Below are positions 9,264 through 16,763 of a stretch of 56,842 nucleotides of DNA, piece by piece. Below the pieces are notes generated by a model. That model was not told the origin of the DNA and did not search any database. It saw nothing but the letters and a program-made list of their open reading frames with translations. The stretch comes from JBAZDC01 sp041654595 (GTDB lineage: Bacteria > Pseudomonadota > Gammaproteobacteria > Burkholderiales > Burkholderiaceae_B), in NCBI GenBank assembly GCA_964551305.1, contig CAZKBT010000014.1, positions 1-56,842 on the forward strand, given 5' to 3'. Position 1 is the stretch's first letter, and each line of letters opens with the position of its first letter. The translations under genes were made by a program, and so were the position numbers.

Positions 9264-9878
9264 CTATTCGCGCAAGACCGGAATCAATGACGCGACCAGC
9301 AGCGCCGCCATCACGCCATTGAAGACGCGGACCGAGCGGCGCGAATTGAGGAAACGTCCGATGGAGGCGCCGAGCACGGTCCACCCAAGGGTGCTGATGA
9401 ACGTCATCATTCCGAAGATGAAGGCAAACAAGGCGGCGACGGTGTAGGCTTTGGCACCAGCGGCGGCCTGCCCGTAGGTGACGACGACGCCGCCCACGAT
9501 GACCCATAGTTTCGGATTGACGATTTGAAGAAGCGCCCCCTGCGCGAACGAAAGAGGCGTGCCTCCCGCCTTGCTCTCCGATTCCGAGGCGATCGCCGGC
9601 TCGGCCGCGGCGATCTTCCAGGCCAGCCACAATAGATAGGCGACGCCGATCCACTTGAGCGCCGCGCCGACCCGCGAGTCCACGACCAGCGACGTGCCAA
9701 AAGCGCCGACCATCAACATGATCACCGCCACACCCATACCGATCCCCGCCATCAACGGCAGCGACCTTCCCACACCATATGTCGCCCCCGAAGCCGCAAC
9801 CAATGTGTTGTTCGGTCCGGGCGTTGCCGCCATGGCAAAGGCAAAGCCGGTCAATCCGGCCAGCCATGCAAAATCCAT
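9264..9878 (-). CDS. LysE/RhtB-family amino-acid exporter
   Basis: 204 residues with about six membrane helices. The N-terminal segment ATPGPNNTLVAASGATYG is the LysE/RhtB signature. The family exports amino acids or their derivatives across the inner membrane. The ATG at 9878 is preferred because GGGG lies just upstream; the in-frame codon at 9890 is TTG. An Lrp/AsnC regulator is divergently transcribed next to it, the classic arrangement for amino-acid-inducible exporters, so the regulator probably controls this gene. Confidence 0.9.
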   Translation of the reverse strand: MDFAWLAGLTGFAFAMAATPGPNNTLVAASGATYGVGRSLPLMAGIGMGVAVIMLMVGAFGTSLVVDSRVGAALKWIGVAYLLWLAWKIAAAEPAIASESESKAGGTPLSFAQGALLQIVNPKLWVIVGGVVVTYGQAAAGAKAYTVAALFAFIFGMMTFISTLGWTVLGASIGRFLNSRRSVRVFNGVMAALLVASLIPVLRE

Positions 9879-10007
9879 GAAATGCCCCAATTCGAGTTTG
9901 AAAAATGGTACCAGTATTTTTCGGCAATAGGGTTGCGTTTATTCCATCATCATATTAATGTTTAGAATATCATTCATGGAAATCAATTTTTTCTGGCAAA
10001 AAATTTC
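9879..10007. promoter_or_regulatory. AT-rich divergent promoter, exporter/Lrp-type regulator
   Basis: About 129 bases, markedly AT-rich from 9920 on. TTCCAT near 9943 and ATGGAA near 9976 are inverted copies. AT-rich, loosely symmetric DNA is what Lrp/AsnC proteins bind. No exact site is assigned. Confidence 0.45.
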
Positions 10008-10466
10008 ATGAAATTGGATGAGATAGACAAACGCATCATTCGAGAGCTCCAGCACGACGGGCGTATCCAGAACAACGAACTGGCAAAAAGGGTGGGCTTG
10101 TCGCCGTCGCCCTGCTTGCGCCGCGTGAAGCTGCTTGAAGAAGCCGGCGTCATCCGGCGATACGTCGCCGTCATCGATCAAGAAAAGGTGGGACTGAAGC
10201 TTTCCATGTTCGCCCGGGTGTGGCTGACGGCTCAGGATGCGGAAACGGTCGACCTCTTCGTCGCCGCGATGCGGCAGCTGCCGGAAGTCGTCGAATGCTA
10301 CATCATGCTGGGCGAAAGCGACGCGTTGCTGCGCGTCGTCGTCGCCGACCTGAATGACTATCGCCGCTTTCAATCCACCAACCTGACGAGAAAAAACGGC
10401 ATTCAGAATGTGAAAACGGACGTGCCCAGCGAAATCGTGAAGCAGACGTTCTCTCTCCCCATCTAG
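10008..10466 (+). CDS. Lrp/AsnC-family transcriptional regulator
   Basis: 152 residues. The N-terminal winged helix-turn-helix covers about residues 3-60 (LDEIDKRIIRELQHDGR, then LAKRVGLSPSPCLRRVK). The C-terminal RAM ligand-binding domain includes VVECYIMLGESDALLRVV. Such proteins sense amino acids and act as dimers or octamers. The gene is divergent from the LysE-type exporter with a 129-base AT-rich spacer, so it is likely that exporter's regulator. Confidence 0.92.
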   Translation: MKLDEIDKRIIRELQHDGRIQNNELAKRVGLSPSPCLRRVKLLEEAGVIRRYVAVIDQEKVGLKLSMFARVWLTAQDAETVDLFVAAMRQLPEVVECYIMLGESDALLRVVVADLNDYRRFQSTNLTRKNGIQNVKTDVPSEIVKQTFSLPI

Positions 10467-10529
10467 AGGATAGTCCCCCCTCTTTCACAGCTTTCAGGCT
10501 TGGCCGCCGCCAATCCCGCTTCTGGTTTT

Positions 10530-10551
10530 CCCTATAAATTCCCTATAAATT
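10530..10551. repeat. Tandem 11-bp repeat in AT-rich patch
   Basis: CCCTATAAATT occurs twice in direct tandem. It opens an AT-rich patch (about 10520-10690) that contrasts sharply with the GC-rich surroundings and abuts a truncated gene. Confidence 0.8.
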
Positions 10552-10604
10552 ACATTTAAAAATAATTTTTGGACTCGATTGGTCTATAGCGTTTGGTATC
10601 GATT

Positions 10605-10844
10605 TCATTTCGTTTCGATCCGGCCTTCCGGATTTTTTAATAGCTGCAATAGGTATCGATACCATTTTATTTTTTTTAATAAAACAATATCCGCTTCATG
10701 GAAATGGGCGAGCGCTTTGGGAATGTTCAAGGCAGTGCCTTCGCCCAGCTCTTGCACGCCGGCCTCGAGCACGCCTAACGTATCGCTAAGAGATACAATT
10801 GAAACGATACCTTCTTCGCTTAGCCAGATGGCGGTTTGGCTCAT
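10605..10844 (-). pseudogene. Truncated ornithine cyclodeaminase / mu-crystallin family gene
   Basis: The frame starts at 10844 with a good ribosome site (AGGAG, 7 bases before ATG), 15 bases after the FAH-family pseudogene ends. The first 50 or so residues (IWLSEEGIVSIVSLSDTLG, then LGEGTALNIPKALAHF) match the N-terminus of ornithine cyclodeaminase-like proteins, which are normally about 320 residues and have an NAD-binding domain. From about 10690 the DNA turns AT-rich and the predicted protein becomes unrelated (KKIKWYRYLLQLLK) before stopping at 79 residues. The rest of the gene is missing. This is an N-terminal remnant joined to foreign-looking DNA. Confidence 0.7.
10618..10638 (+). terminator. 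Rho-independent terminator
   Basis: ATCCGG (10618-10623), loop CCTT, CCGGAT (10628-10633), then five further T residues. This is a compact intrinsic terminator read on the plus strand, 150 bases past the Lrp-type gene. A second perfect palindrome, GGTATCGATACC at 10652-10663, followed by a T-rich run, lies just beyond. Confidence 0.6.
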
Positions 10845-10859
10845 GAAATCTCCTGTTGG

Positions 10860-11487
10860 CTACGCTTCGGTACGAACGGGGTTGCGCAGCACACCCAGTC
10901 CGGAAATCTCGACTTCAAATACGTCCCCCTGGCGCAGGTAGCGCGCCGGAATGCATGAAATTCTTACCGGGCGTGGCCTGCGCCGCATGCTTCTGCCAAT
11001 CGCGAACCGAATTTTCAGCCATGCAAACGTATCCGGCCACATATGCCGGCGCATCCTTCTCGGCCACGCGACGCGCCTTACGCCCGATCACGACGGCAAG
11101 CTCGGCTTCATAGTCGAACTGCCCGGACTCGCGAGGACGCAGCACAGGCCGGTCCGCGCCGGTGAACGACGAGGCGAACCGCACGAACACGGATGGACGC
11201 TGCGGAATCGGCATACCGGCTTCCTGCGCGTGCAGGCGGTAATTCAGCCCTACGCAAAGGATCTTGTCCGGATCGGGAATGGTGGGCAGCAGCGTCACGC
11301 TCTTCAACGGCACGCCCGCTTCCGCCTTGCGCTCTTCCAACAAGGCGGCCAACTGCAGTTGGGACAGCGCTTGCAGTGCGCCGCGCAAAGAGACGATCCC
11401 GTCGTGAGATAAATCGACTATGGCGTCGCCCACCAGCGCGCCAGACGACTGCTGCGTGCCTGGATGGATATAACTGACCAGCTTCAT
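10860..11487 (-). pseudogene. FAH-family hydrolase gene with internal deletion and frame change
   Basis: From the ATG at 11487 the product starts as a fumarylacetoacetate hydrolase-family protein (MKLVSYIHPG; KILCVGLNYRLHAQE; SGQFDYEAELAVVIGR; PGKNFMHSGA). At about 10941-10950 this frame breaks into PAPGGRI and runs on. The family C-terminus (YLRQGDVFEVEISGLGVLRNP) is present in another frame, ending at 10860. The intervening segment, normally about 70-75 residues between NFMHSG and the GD.VEVEI..LG.L.N end, is gone. The metal-binding Glu pair lies in the retained half, but the protein cannot be made whole. FAH and cyclodeaminase genes often sit together in catabolic operons. Confidence 0.82.
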
Positions 11488-11597
11488 GCGATGTCTGCGA
11501 CGTCCACCGTTCCGTCCTTGTTTTAGTGACGGAAGTATGCGCCGGACCATAGGCTGCGGCAACGGCGGCACCGGAACAGCATCTGTTCCGAATCCGA

Positions 11598-12818
11598 TCA
11601 AGCCGCGGCCGGCCACCCCGAGAATGGATTGCTCCATTTCATCCAGCCAACCGGACCCCGAGCCATTTCCTCATCGGTCAGCAAACACGCGTCCAATCTC
11701 GCACGCAGCTGCGCTTCGTCCATGCTCATGCCTATCAACACGAGTTCCTGGCGCGCGTCTCCCACCCGCTCGTCCCATTTCGCGCGTATGGCGGCCACGT
11801 CCTCCGGCTCCCGCGGCCAGCGCTCCGGCGGCACGGCGGCCCACCAGTAGCCGGCCGGACTGTGACGGGCGATCGCGCCCGCCTGCGACCATGCCCCCGC
11901 CAACGTCGGATGGCAGGCCAGCCAGAAATACCCCTTGGAACGGACCACACCCGGCCACTCGCTTTCGACCAGCTCGAAGAAGCGCCGAGGATGAAAAGGC
12001 CGCCGCGCGCGGTAGACGAAGGTGTGGATGCCGTACTCCTCGGTCTCGGGCGTATGCGTGCCGCGCAGCTCCCGCAGCCACCCCGGCGCCTGGGACGCCT
12101 GTTCGAAATCGAACAGGCCGGTGTTCAGGACCCGATTCAGCGGCACCTTGCCGAACTCGGCGATCTCTATCCTCGCCCTGGGATTGAGGCGACGCAGGAT
12201 CGCCGTCAAGCACTCACGCTCTTCGCCGCTGACCAGATCGATCTTGTTGATCACGATCACGTCGCAGAATTCGACCTGCTCGATCAGCAGGTCCACGACG
12301 GTGCGCGCATCCTCTTCACCCAAAGACTCGCCGCGTGCCTCCAGGCTGTCGCTCGAGCTGTAATCGCGTAGAAAGTTGAACGCGTCGATCACCGTGACCA
12401 TCGTGTCCAGCCGCGCCACTTCATTCAAGCTTCGTCCGTCTTCGCCTTCGAACGTAAAGGTCTCGGCCACGGGCAAGGGCTCGGAAATGCCTGTGGATTC
12501 GATGACGAGCTGGTCGAACTTTCCTTCTCGCGCAAGCAGATCCACTTCGACCAGCAAATCCTCGCGCAATGTACAGCAGATGCAGCCGTTGCTCATCTCG
12601 ACCAGCTTTTCGTCCGTCCGCGACAGCTCGGCGCCGCCCTCGCGAACCAGGTCCGCATCGATGTTGACGTCGGACATGTCATTGACGATAACGGCCACGC
12701 GGCGGCCTTCCCGATTATTGAGAATGTGATTGAGCAGCGTCGTCTTGCCGGCGCCAAGAAAGCCGGAAAGGACAGTGACGGGGAGCCTACGGAACGAAGG
12801 TGTGGAATAAGGATTCAT
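11598..12818 (-). CDS. COG0523 (CobW/ZigA-like) zinc-metallochaperone GTPase
   Basis: 406 residues. Walker A GFLGAGKTT ends at Lys25-Thr26-Thr27, the COG0523 metal-binding motif GCICC is at residues 78-82, and a NKID guanine-specificity motif follows. The C-terminal CobW domain ends near WMKWSNPFSGW. Such proteins deliver zinc to client enzymes under zinc shortage. The start is set at 12818 (an upstream in-frame codon at 12851 is TTG). A near-consensus Zur box lies about 50 bases upstream, which predicts repression when zinc is plentiful and supports a ZigA/YeiR-type role rather than cobalamin synthesis. Confidence 0.9.
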   Translation of the reverse strand: MNPYSTPSFRRLPVTVLSGFLGAGKTTLLNHILNNREGRRVAVIVNDMSDVNIDADLVREGGAELSRTDEKLVEMSNGCICCTLREDLLVEVDLLAREGKFDQLVIESTGISEPLPVAETFTFEGEDGRSLNEVARLDTMVTVIDAFNFLRDYSSSDSLEARGESLGEEDARTVVDLLIEQVEFCDVIVINKIDLVSGEERECLTAILRRLNPRARIEIAEFGKVPLNRVLNTGLFDFEQASQAPGWLRELRGTHTPETEEYGIHTFVYRARRPFHPRRFFELVESEWPGVVRSKGYFWLACHPTLAGAWSQAGAIARHSPAGYWWAAVPPERWPREPEDVAAIRAKWDERVGDARQELVLIGMSMDEAQLRARLDACLLTDEEMARGPVGWMKWSNPFSGWPAAA

Positions 12819-12863
12819 TGTGATCAGGATAAATAAGGAGGCAAAGAGCAATGACTATTTATA

Positions 12864-12885
12864 GAATGTTATAACATAACAAATT
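12864..12885. promoter_or_regulatory. Zur-like operator
   Basis: GAATGTTATAACATAACAAATT contains the inverted repeat TGTTAT-AAC-ATAACA (12867-12881). It closely resembles the proteobacterial Zur consensus GAAATGTTATANTATAACATTTC. Its place upstream of a COG0523 gene, a typical Zur target, supports the call. Confidence 0.75.
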
Positions 12886-12948
12886 AAGCAATGAAATTGG
12901 TGAGCCAGCGGCAAGGCATGCATAGACATAAAATTAGCATTTACAAAT

Positions 12949-12962
12949 TTAGTATTTACTAA
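12949..12962. promoter_or_regulatory. Operator for the ArsR/BigR-like repressor
   Basis: TTAGTATTTACTAA is a perfect 6-2-6 inverted repeat ending four bases before the regulator's ATG, in AT-rich DNA (a related TTAGCATTTACAAA lies just upstream at 12934). It is probably an autoregulatory site. Confidence 0.65.
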
Positions 12963-12966
12963 TACA

Positions 12967-13287
12967 ATGCGTGGCATGATGGTAAAAACCTCAGACAGGC
13001 TGTTCATGCAGGAAGGCGCGTCGAAAGCAGCGGCCTTGCTTCGCGCCATCGGCAACGAGCATCGCCTGCTGGTGTTGTGCCTGCTGATCGAGACGGGCGA
13101 GATGTCCGTCAACGCGTTGAACGACCGGGTCGCCCTGAGCCAGTCGGCGCTTTCCCAGCACTTGGCCAAAATGCGCAGGGAAGGCCTGGTGGCATTCAGG
13201 CGTGAGGCGCAAACGTTGTACTACCGCATCGACAATCCGGCAGTGGCCAAGGTCGTGGCCGCGCTCAAGGAAATCTACTGCCCGTAA
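12967..13287 (+). CDS. ArsR-family repressor, BigR/SqrR-like persulfide sensor candidate
   Basis: 106 residues with a winged helix-turn-helix (recognition region ALSQSALSQHLAKMRREGL). The arsenic-type Cys pair of helix 3 is absent. Instead there is one Cys at 38 (LLVLCLLIE) and one at 105 (KEIYCP), 67 residues apart, almost the 66-residue spacing of the redox pair in BigR and SqrR. Those proteins form a disulfide or polysulfide bridge on sensing sulfide and release DNA. The rhodanese gene follows directly, matching the sulfur role. A palindrome lies just before the start. Confidence 0.8.
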   Translation: MRGMMVKTSDRLFMQEGASKAAALLRAIGNEHRLLVLCLLIETGEMSVNALNDRVALSQSALSQHLAKMRREGLVAFRREAQTLYYRIDNPAVAKVVAALKEIYCP

Positions 13288-13325
13288 TGACTCCATCCCA
13301 TGACCGTTATCAGAGAGTCCACCGC

Positions 13326-13856
13326 ATGACACTGAAACCGATTACTCCCGCATCCGCCCACCGCTATCTCGAACAGGGAGCCGTGCTGGTGGACATCCGC
13401 TCCGCCGACGAGCACGCCCGGGAGCGCATTGCGCAAGCCCGCCATATTCCAATGGAAAAGTTGACCGCGGCCCCGGGCGCTCTGGAAGGAGCCGAAACAG
13501 TCATCTTTCATTGCCGCTCCGGCAACCGCACACACCTGAACGCGAACGCATTGAGCACCTGCGTATCCTGCGAAGCCTACATATTGGAAGGCGGCCTGGA
13601 TGCCTGGAAGGCGGCCGGACTTCCGGTCGTGGCCGACTCCTCGCAGCCGCTGGAGTTGCAGCGGCAAGTCCAGATCGCCGCCGGCTCGATGGTGGTGTTC
13701 GGAACCGTGCTTGGATTGACGGTTTCGCCATGGTTCTTCCTGCTCTCCGGTTTTGTCGGAACAGGCCTGACGTTCGCGGGGATCTCCGGATTCTGCGGCC
13801 TGGCCCGCGTGCTCATGAAGATGCCGTGGAATCGGCGAGCCCTGGCGGCACGATAA
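13326..13856 (+). CDS. YgaP-like rhodanese with C-terminal membrane segment
   Basis: 176 residues. The rhodanese domain has the active loop HCRSGNRT with catalytic Cys63. Two hydrophobic helices at about residues 118-165 (MVVFGTVLGLTVSPWFFLL; GFVGTGLTFAGISGFCGLA) correspond to the DUF2892 membrane anchor of YgaP. It transfers sulfane sulfur at the inner membrane. An alternative ATG at 13287 overlaps the regulator's stop, but the 13326 start fits the family better. It is co-transcribed with the BigR-like repressor. No persulfide dioxygenase or SQR gene follows, so the module is minimal. Confidence 0.88.
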   Translation: MTLKPITPASAHRYLEQGAVLVDIRSADEHARERIAQARHIPMEKLTAAPGALEGAETVIFHCRSGNRTHLNANALSTCVSCEAYILEGGLDAWKAAGLPVVADSSQPLELQRQVQIAAGSMVVFGTVLGLTVSPWFFLLSGFVGTGLTFAGISGFCGLARVLMKMPWNRRALAAR

Positions 13857-13907
13857 TCCCCGTACGGGCATCAGCTTCGCTTCATCTTTTTATCGTAGAC
13901 TCGCTGC

Positions 13908-14361
13908 ATGCGCATTCTACTGATCGAAGACGACCGCTCACTGGGCAGTTCCCTGCAATCGTGGCTACAGATGGACGGCTATGCGGTGGACTGGCTGCAG
14001 CGCGGCGATCAAGCCTCAACTGCGCGCCGCGCCCGCGTTGCTCTCCAGCGCAATGCGCAACCTCATCGACAATGCCCTGCGCTACAGTCTCGAAGGCGGC
14101 CGGATGCGCATCGAATCCGCGCGGCTTCCAAATGGAGGCACGCGCCTGGCCGTGCGCGACGACGGCATGGGCGTGCCTACTGAACTGCGGGATCGTCTCG
14201 GGGAGCGGTTCTTTCGGGTGCTGGGCACCGGCCGGACCGGCAATGGACTGGGCCTATCCATCGTCGCGCGCATCGCCGCCCTGCACGGCGCCCGCCTGCG
14301 CTTCGAGGACGGACTGGATGGCCGGGGACTAGGCGTGGTGCTGGATTTTCCGCCGGACTGA
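13908..14361 (+). pseudogene. Response regulator / sensor kinase deletion fusion (QseBC/TctDE-like remnant)
   Basis: From 13908 the frame encodes the first 36 or so residues of an OmpR-type receiver (MRILLIEDDRSLGSSLQSW with the acidic pair Asp8-Asp9). At about 14013-14025 it breaks. The next frame encodes only the ATPase end of a histidine kinase: N-box NLIDNALRYS, G1 DDGMGV, G2 GNGLGLSIV, ending at 14361. Missing are the phospho-Asp, the DNA-binding domain, the kinase sensor and the His-box, about 1.4-1.5 kb in a normal pair. One deletion explains it. The following ygiW-type gene is a usual neighbour of qseBC. Confidence 0.85.
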
Positions 14362-14453
14362 GCCATATAAGATTGCCTTCAGGTTCGTGTTTTCTAATGC
14401 CATCGTTACGCAATCAGCGCAACGTCTTGCCAACATGAAAAAGGATTTGAATC

Positions 14454-14867
14454 ATGCGTCTTACCGTATCCGCATTGACCGCTGCCGCCCTCCTGGCCCT
14501 GGGCGCCGCCGCCGTGGCCGTCGCCCAGCCCTCCAACTATACCGGCCCCAGCAACGCCCCCAAGGCCGCCGCCCAAGGCACGTACTCCGGGCCGAACAAC
14601 GTGCCCGTGATGACGGTCAAGCAACTGCTCGACACGGGTCGCGATGACCAGGTTGCCCGCCTGCAGGGCCGCATCGTGTCGTTCGAAGGCCGCGAGCGCT
14701 ATACCTTCGAGGACGAAACGGGCCGCATCATCGTTGAAATCGACGACGAGGATTTCCCTGCCGGCCAAACCATCGGCGCCGAACACCGCGTGGAACTGCT
14801 GGGTGAATTGGACAAAGGATCGCGCAAGACCGAGTTCGAAGTGGACCGCGTGACCCTGCTGCCCTGA
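14454..14867 (+). CDS. YgiW/YdeI-family periplasmic OB-fold (BOF) protein
   Basis: 137 residues with a signal peptide of about 24 residues (ending ..AVAVAQ). The BOF (DUF388) domain follows: VMTVKQLLDTGRDDQVARLQG, then the strand-rich IVEIDDEDFPAGQTIG and VELLGELDKG. AAGGA precedes the ATG. Family members are periplasmic stress-tolerance proteins, often encoded with QseBC-type two-component systems. Here the neighbouring two-component system is destroyed, so this gene may have lost its regulator. Confidence 0.88.
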   Translation: MRLTVSALTAAALLALGAAAVAVAQPSNYTGPSNAPKAAAQGTYSGPNNVPVMTVKQLLDTGRDDQVARLQGRIVSFEGRERYTFEDETGRIIVEIDDEDFPAGQTIGAEHRVELLGELDKGSRKTEFEVDRVTLLP

Positions 14868-14937
14868 TGGCGATCCCGCAAACTCGGCAAGAAAGCTGCC
14901 GACGCGCCGAGCACGACTGCGAGACAGCCGCCTAGCT

Positions 14938-15721
14938 TCATGCCGATTCGTCCAAAAGCTTCGCTTCCATGTCTATGCGCCCCTGCTCGATACGATGAGT
15001 GGGGAGCACGACGTAATCCAGGGCGCCTTTGTTCACGAACGCAGTACGATGCCAGCCCTCGAAGGGAAGACGGATAAAGCCGTTGTCCAGATCGTCGTCG
15101 AAATCGTCCAGCAAAGGCTCGAAGGCCTCGAACACGCCATCGACAGCCACCATGCTCTCGCTACGCCGCTTGCCGTTTGCCGTTTGCCGTTTGAGAACTG
15201 ATAGACAATCTGCGTCGCCAGAGCGCAGATCCTATCGGTTTCTGCCTGGTTTCTCGTTTTTTCCGCTTCCAGATCCTCAGGTTTGATCATTCCATCGGCC
15301 ACGAGCTGCGCGTACTGTTCCTCGGTGATCATGATCTGCTCGGTTACGCGCTGGATGTCCGCCTCGGCGAAATCTTCCAGGCCCACGCCATCGCAGGCAA
15401 TCGCCTCCACGATTTCCCAGTCGCGCGGATCGGGCATCTGCAATGTCACATGGTTTTCGTAATCGTGATGCTCGGGGCCGTAGGTGTCTTAAGCTTCGCT
15501 CGAGAAGTACAAATCGGCGATAGCCTGTGTGCGGATGATAGCCGTCTGGTTGGCCAGACTCTCGACAGTGACGAATGCGTGGTCGGTTTGGAGATCCCGA
15601 TGCAAACGCGAGAATGCGCCATCGGAGATCGACAACAGCAAAGGCTTGCCCGCGCCACGGAAGTGGATGGCCACCTCGCCGCACCGTCAAGGACGAGTTT
15701 CGACGTTATGCCGCGACTCAT
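14938..15721 (-). pseudogene. Hypothetical gene broken by two frame changes and a stop
   Basis: Read leftward, the coding potential switches frame three times. It starts at 15721 (MSRGITSKLVLDG) and shifts near 15675 into VAIHFRGAGKPLLLSIS, which ends at TAA 15491-15489. The same frame continues past that stop as DTYGPEHHDYENHVTLQMPD to about 15190. There a 3-copy heptamer shifts it, and the last part (MVAVDGVFEAFEPLLDDFDD to KLLDESA) ends at 14938. Joined, it would be about 260 residues, acidic, with no recognised domain. Two short genes with GTG starts (15674 and 15449) are the alternative reading, but the continuity across the stop favours one decayed gene. Confidence 0.6.
15172..15192. 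repeat. (GCCGTTT)x3 tandem heptamer
   Basis: Three perfect copies of GCCGTTT at the point where the leftward hypothetical coding frame breaks. With one or four copies the upstream and downstream frames would join; with the three copies present they do not. Confidence 0.85.
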
Positions 15722-15857
15722 GGCATAACAATGTACTAAACTCCGCTATCCCTCGCATGTAAACGTGTCCTCGCATGCGACCTCCCCCTTTTTTGTCGAA
15801 CGACTATCTGTCCGGCGTTGCTTGCAAGCGGCGGAATCAGGACCGGTAAACAAGTAA

Positions 15858-16742
15858 ATGAGCAAAAACAAAGCAACACTGATCGGACTTCTCGCGATCC
15901 TGCTTTGGAGCCTGATCGTCGGTTTGATCCGTGGCGTCAGCGTCGACTTCGGACCGGTGGGCGGCGCCGCCCTGATCTATACCCTGGCATCGGTTTTCCT
16001 GACCTTGTCCGTGGGCATGACCAAGGTCCGCGAATTTCCAAGAAACTACCTAATATGGGGCAGCATATTGTTCGTGATCTACGAACTGTGTCTTTCCCTA
16101 TCCATAGGCTATGCCAACACGAGCAGGCAAGCCATCGAAGTCGGCATGGTGAATTATTTGTGGCCGACCCTGACCATCGTTTTCGCCATCCTGTTCAACA
16201 GGCAAAAATCCAATCTGCTGATCGTACCGGGATTTTTTCTTTCCACGCTCGGAGTGTGCTGGATACTGGGAGGTGAACAGGGCCTGGATTTTTCCGGAAT
16301 GTGGGCGAATATCCAGGATAATCCGCTCAGCTACGGGCTAGCCTTTGCCGGCGCCTTGATCTGGGCCGCCTACTGCACGGTCACGACCCGCATCGCGCAC
16401 GGAAAAAACGGCATCACGCTGTTTTTCATTCTGGTGGCGGTGACGCTATGGATACAGTACCTCTTCGTCGACGAAGGCGCCATGCGGTTCAGCACCCAAT
16501 CGCTGATTTATCTGGCGCTGGCGGCCGGCTCCATGGGCTTTGGATACGCGGCCTGGAATGTCGGCATCCTGCACGGAAACATCACCATCCTTGCCGGGGC
16601 ATCCTATTTCATCCCCGTGTTCTCCGCCGCGCTCGCGGCGGCGCTACTGAGCGCGCCTCTTTCCGTGCAATTCTGGCAAGGCGCGATCATGGTGTGCATC
16701 GGCTCGATCCTATGCTGGCAGGCGACGAGGACCGCTCACTGA
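15858..16742 (+). CDS. yddG: YddG-like aromatic amino-acid exporter (DMT/EamA)
   Basis: 294 residues with ten predicted membrane helices in two EamA repeats. The N-terminus (ATLIGLLAILLWSLIVGLIR) and the central MVNYLWPTLTIVF are characteristic of YddG, which exports aromatic amino acids and structural analogues. The length matches the family. The start at 15858 directly precedes the first helix. It stands alone between a pseudogene and the leftward LacI-controlled operon with which it converges. Confidence 0.88.
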   Translation: MSKNKATLIGLLAILLWSLIVGLIRGVSVDFGPVGGAALIYTLASVFLTLSVGMTKVREFPRNYLIWGSILFVIYELCLSLSIGYANTSRQAIEVGMVNYLWPTLTIVFAILFNRQKSNLLIVPGFFLSTLGVCWILGGEQGLDFSGMWANIQDNPLSYGLAFAGALIWAAYCTVTTRIAHGKNGITLFFILVAVTLWIQYLFVDEGAMRFSTQSLIYLALAAGSMGFGYAAWNVGILHGNITILAGASYFIPVFSAALAAALLSAPLSVQFWQGAIMVCIGSILCWQATRTAH

Positions 16743-16763
16743 TCCGGACTCGGCCAGGCAGGG

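Noticed and set aside
11598..12818. CobW role in cobalamin synthesis
   Set aside because: No cobalamin genes are nearby, and the upstream Zur-like box fits the zinc-chaperone branch of COG0523 better.
13511..14332. Plus-strand frame spanning the rhodanese end and the two-component remnant
   Set aside because: It is out of frame with both recognisable proteins and has biased, low-information composition.
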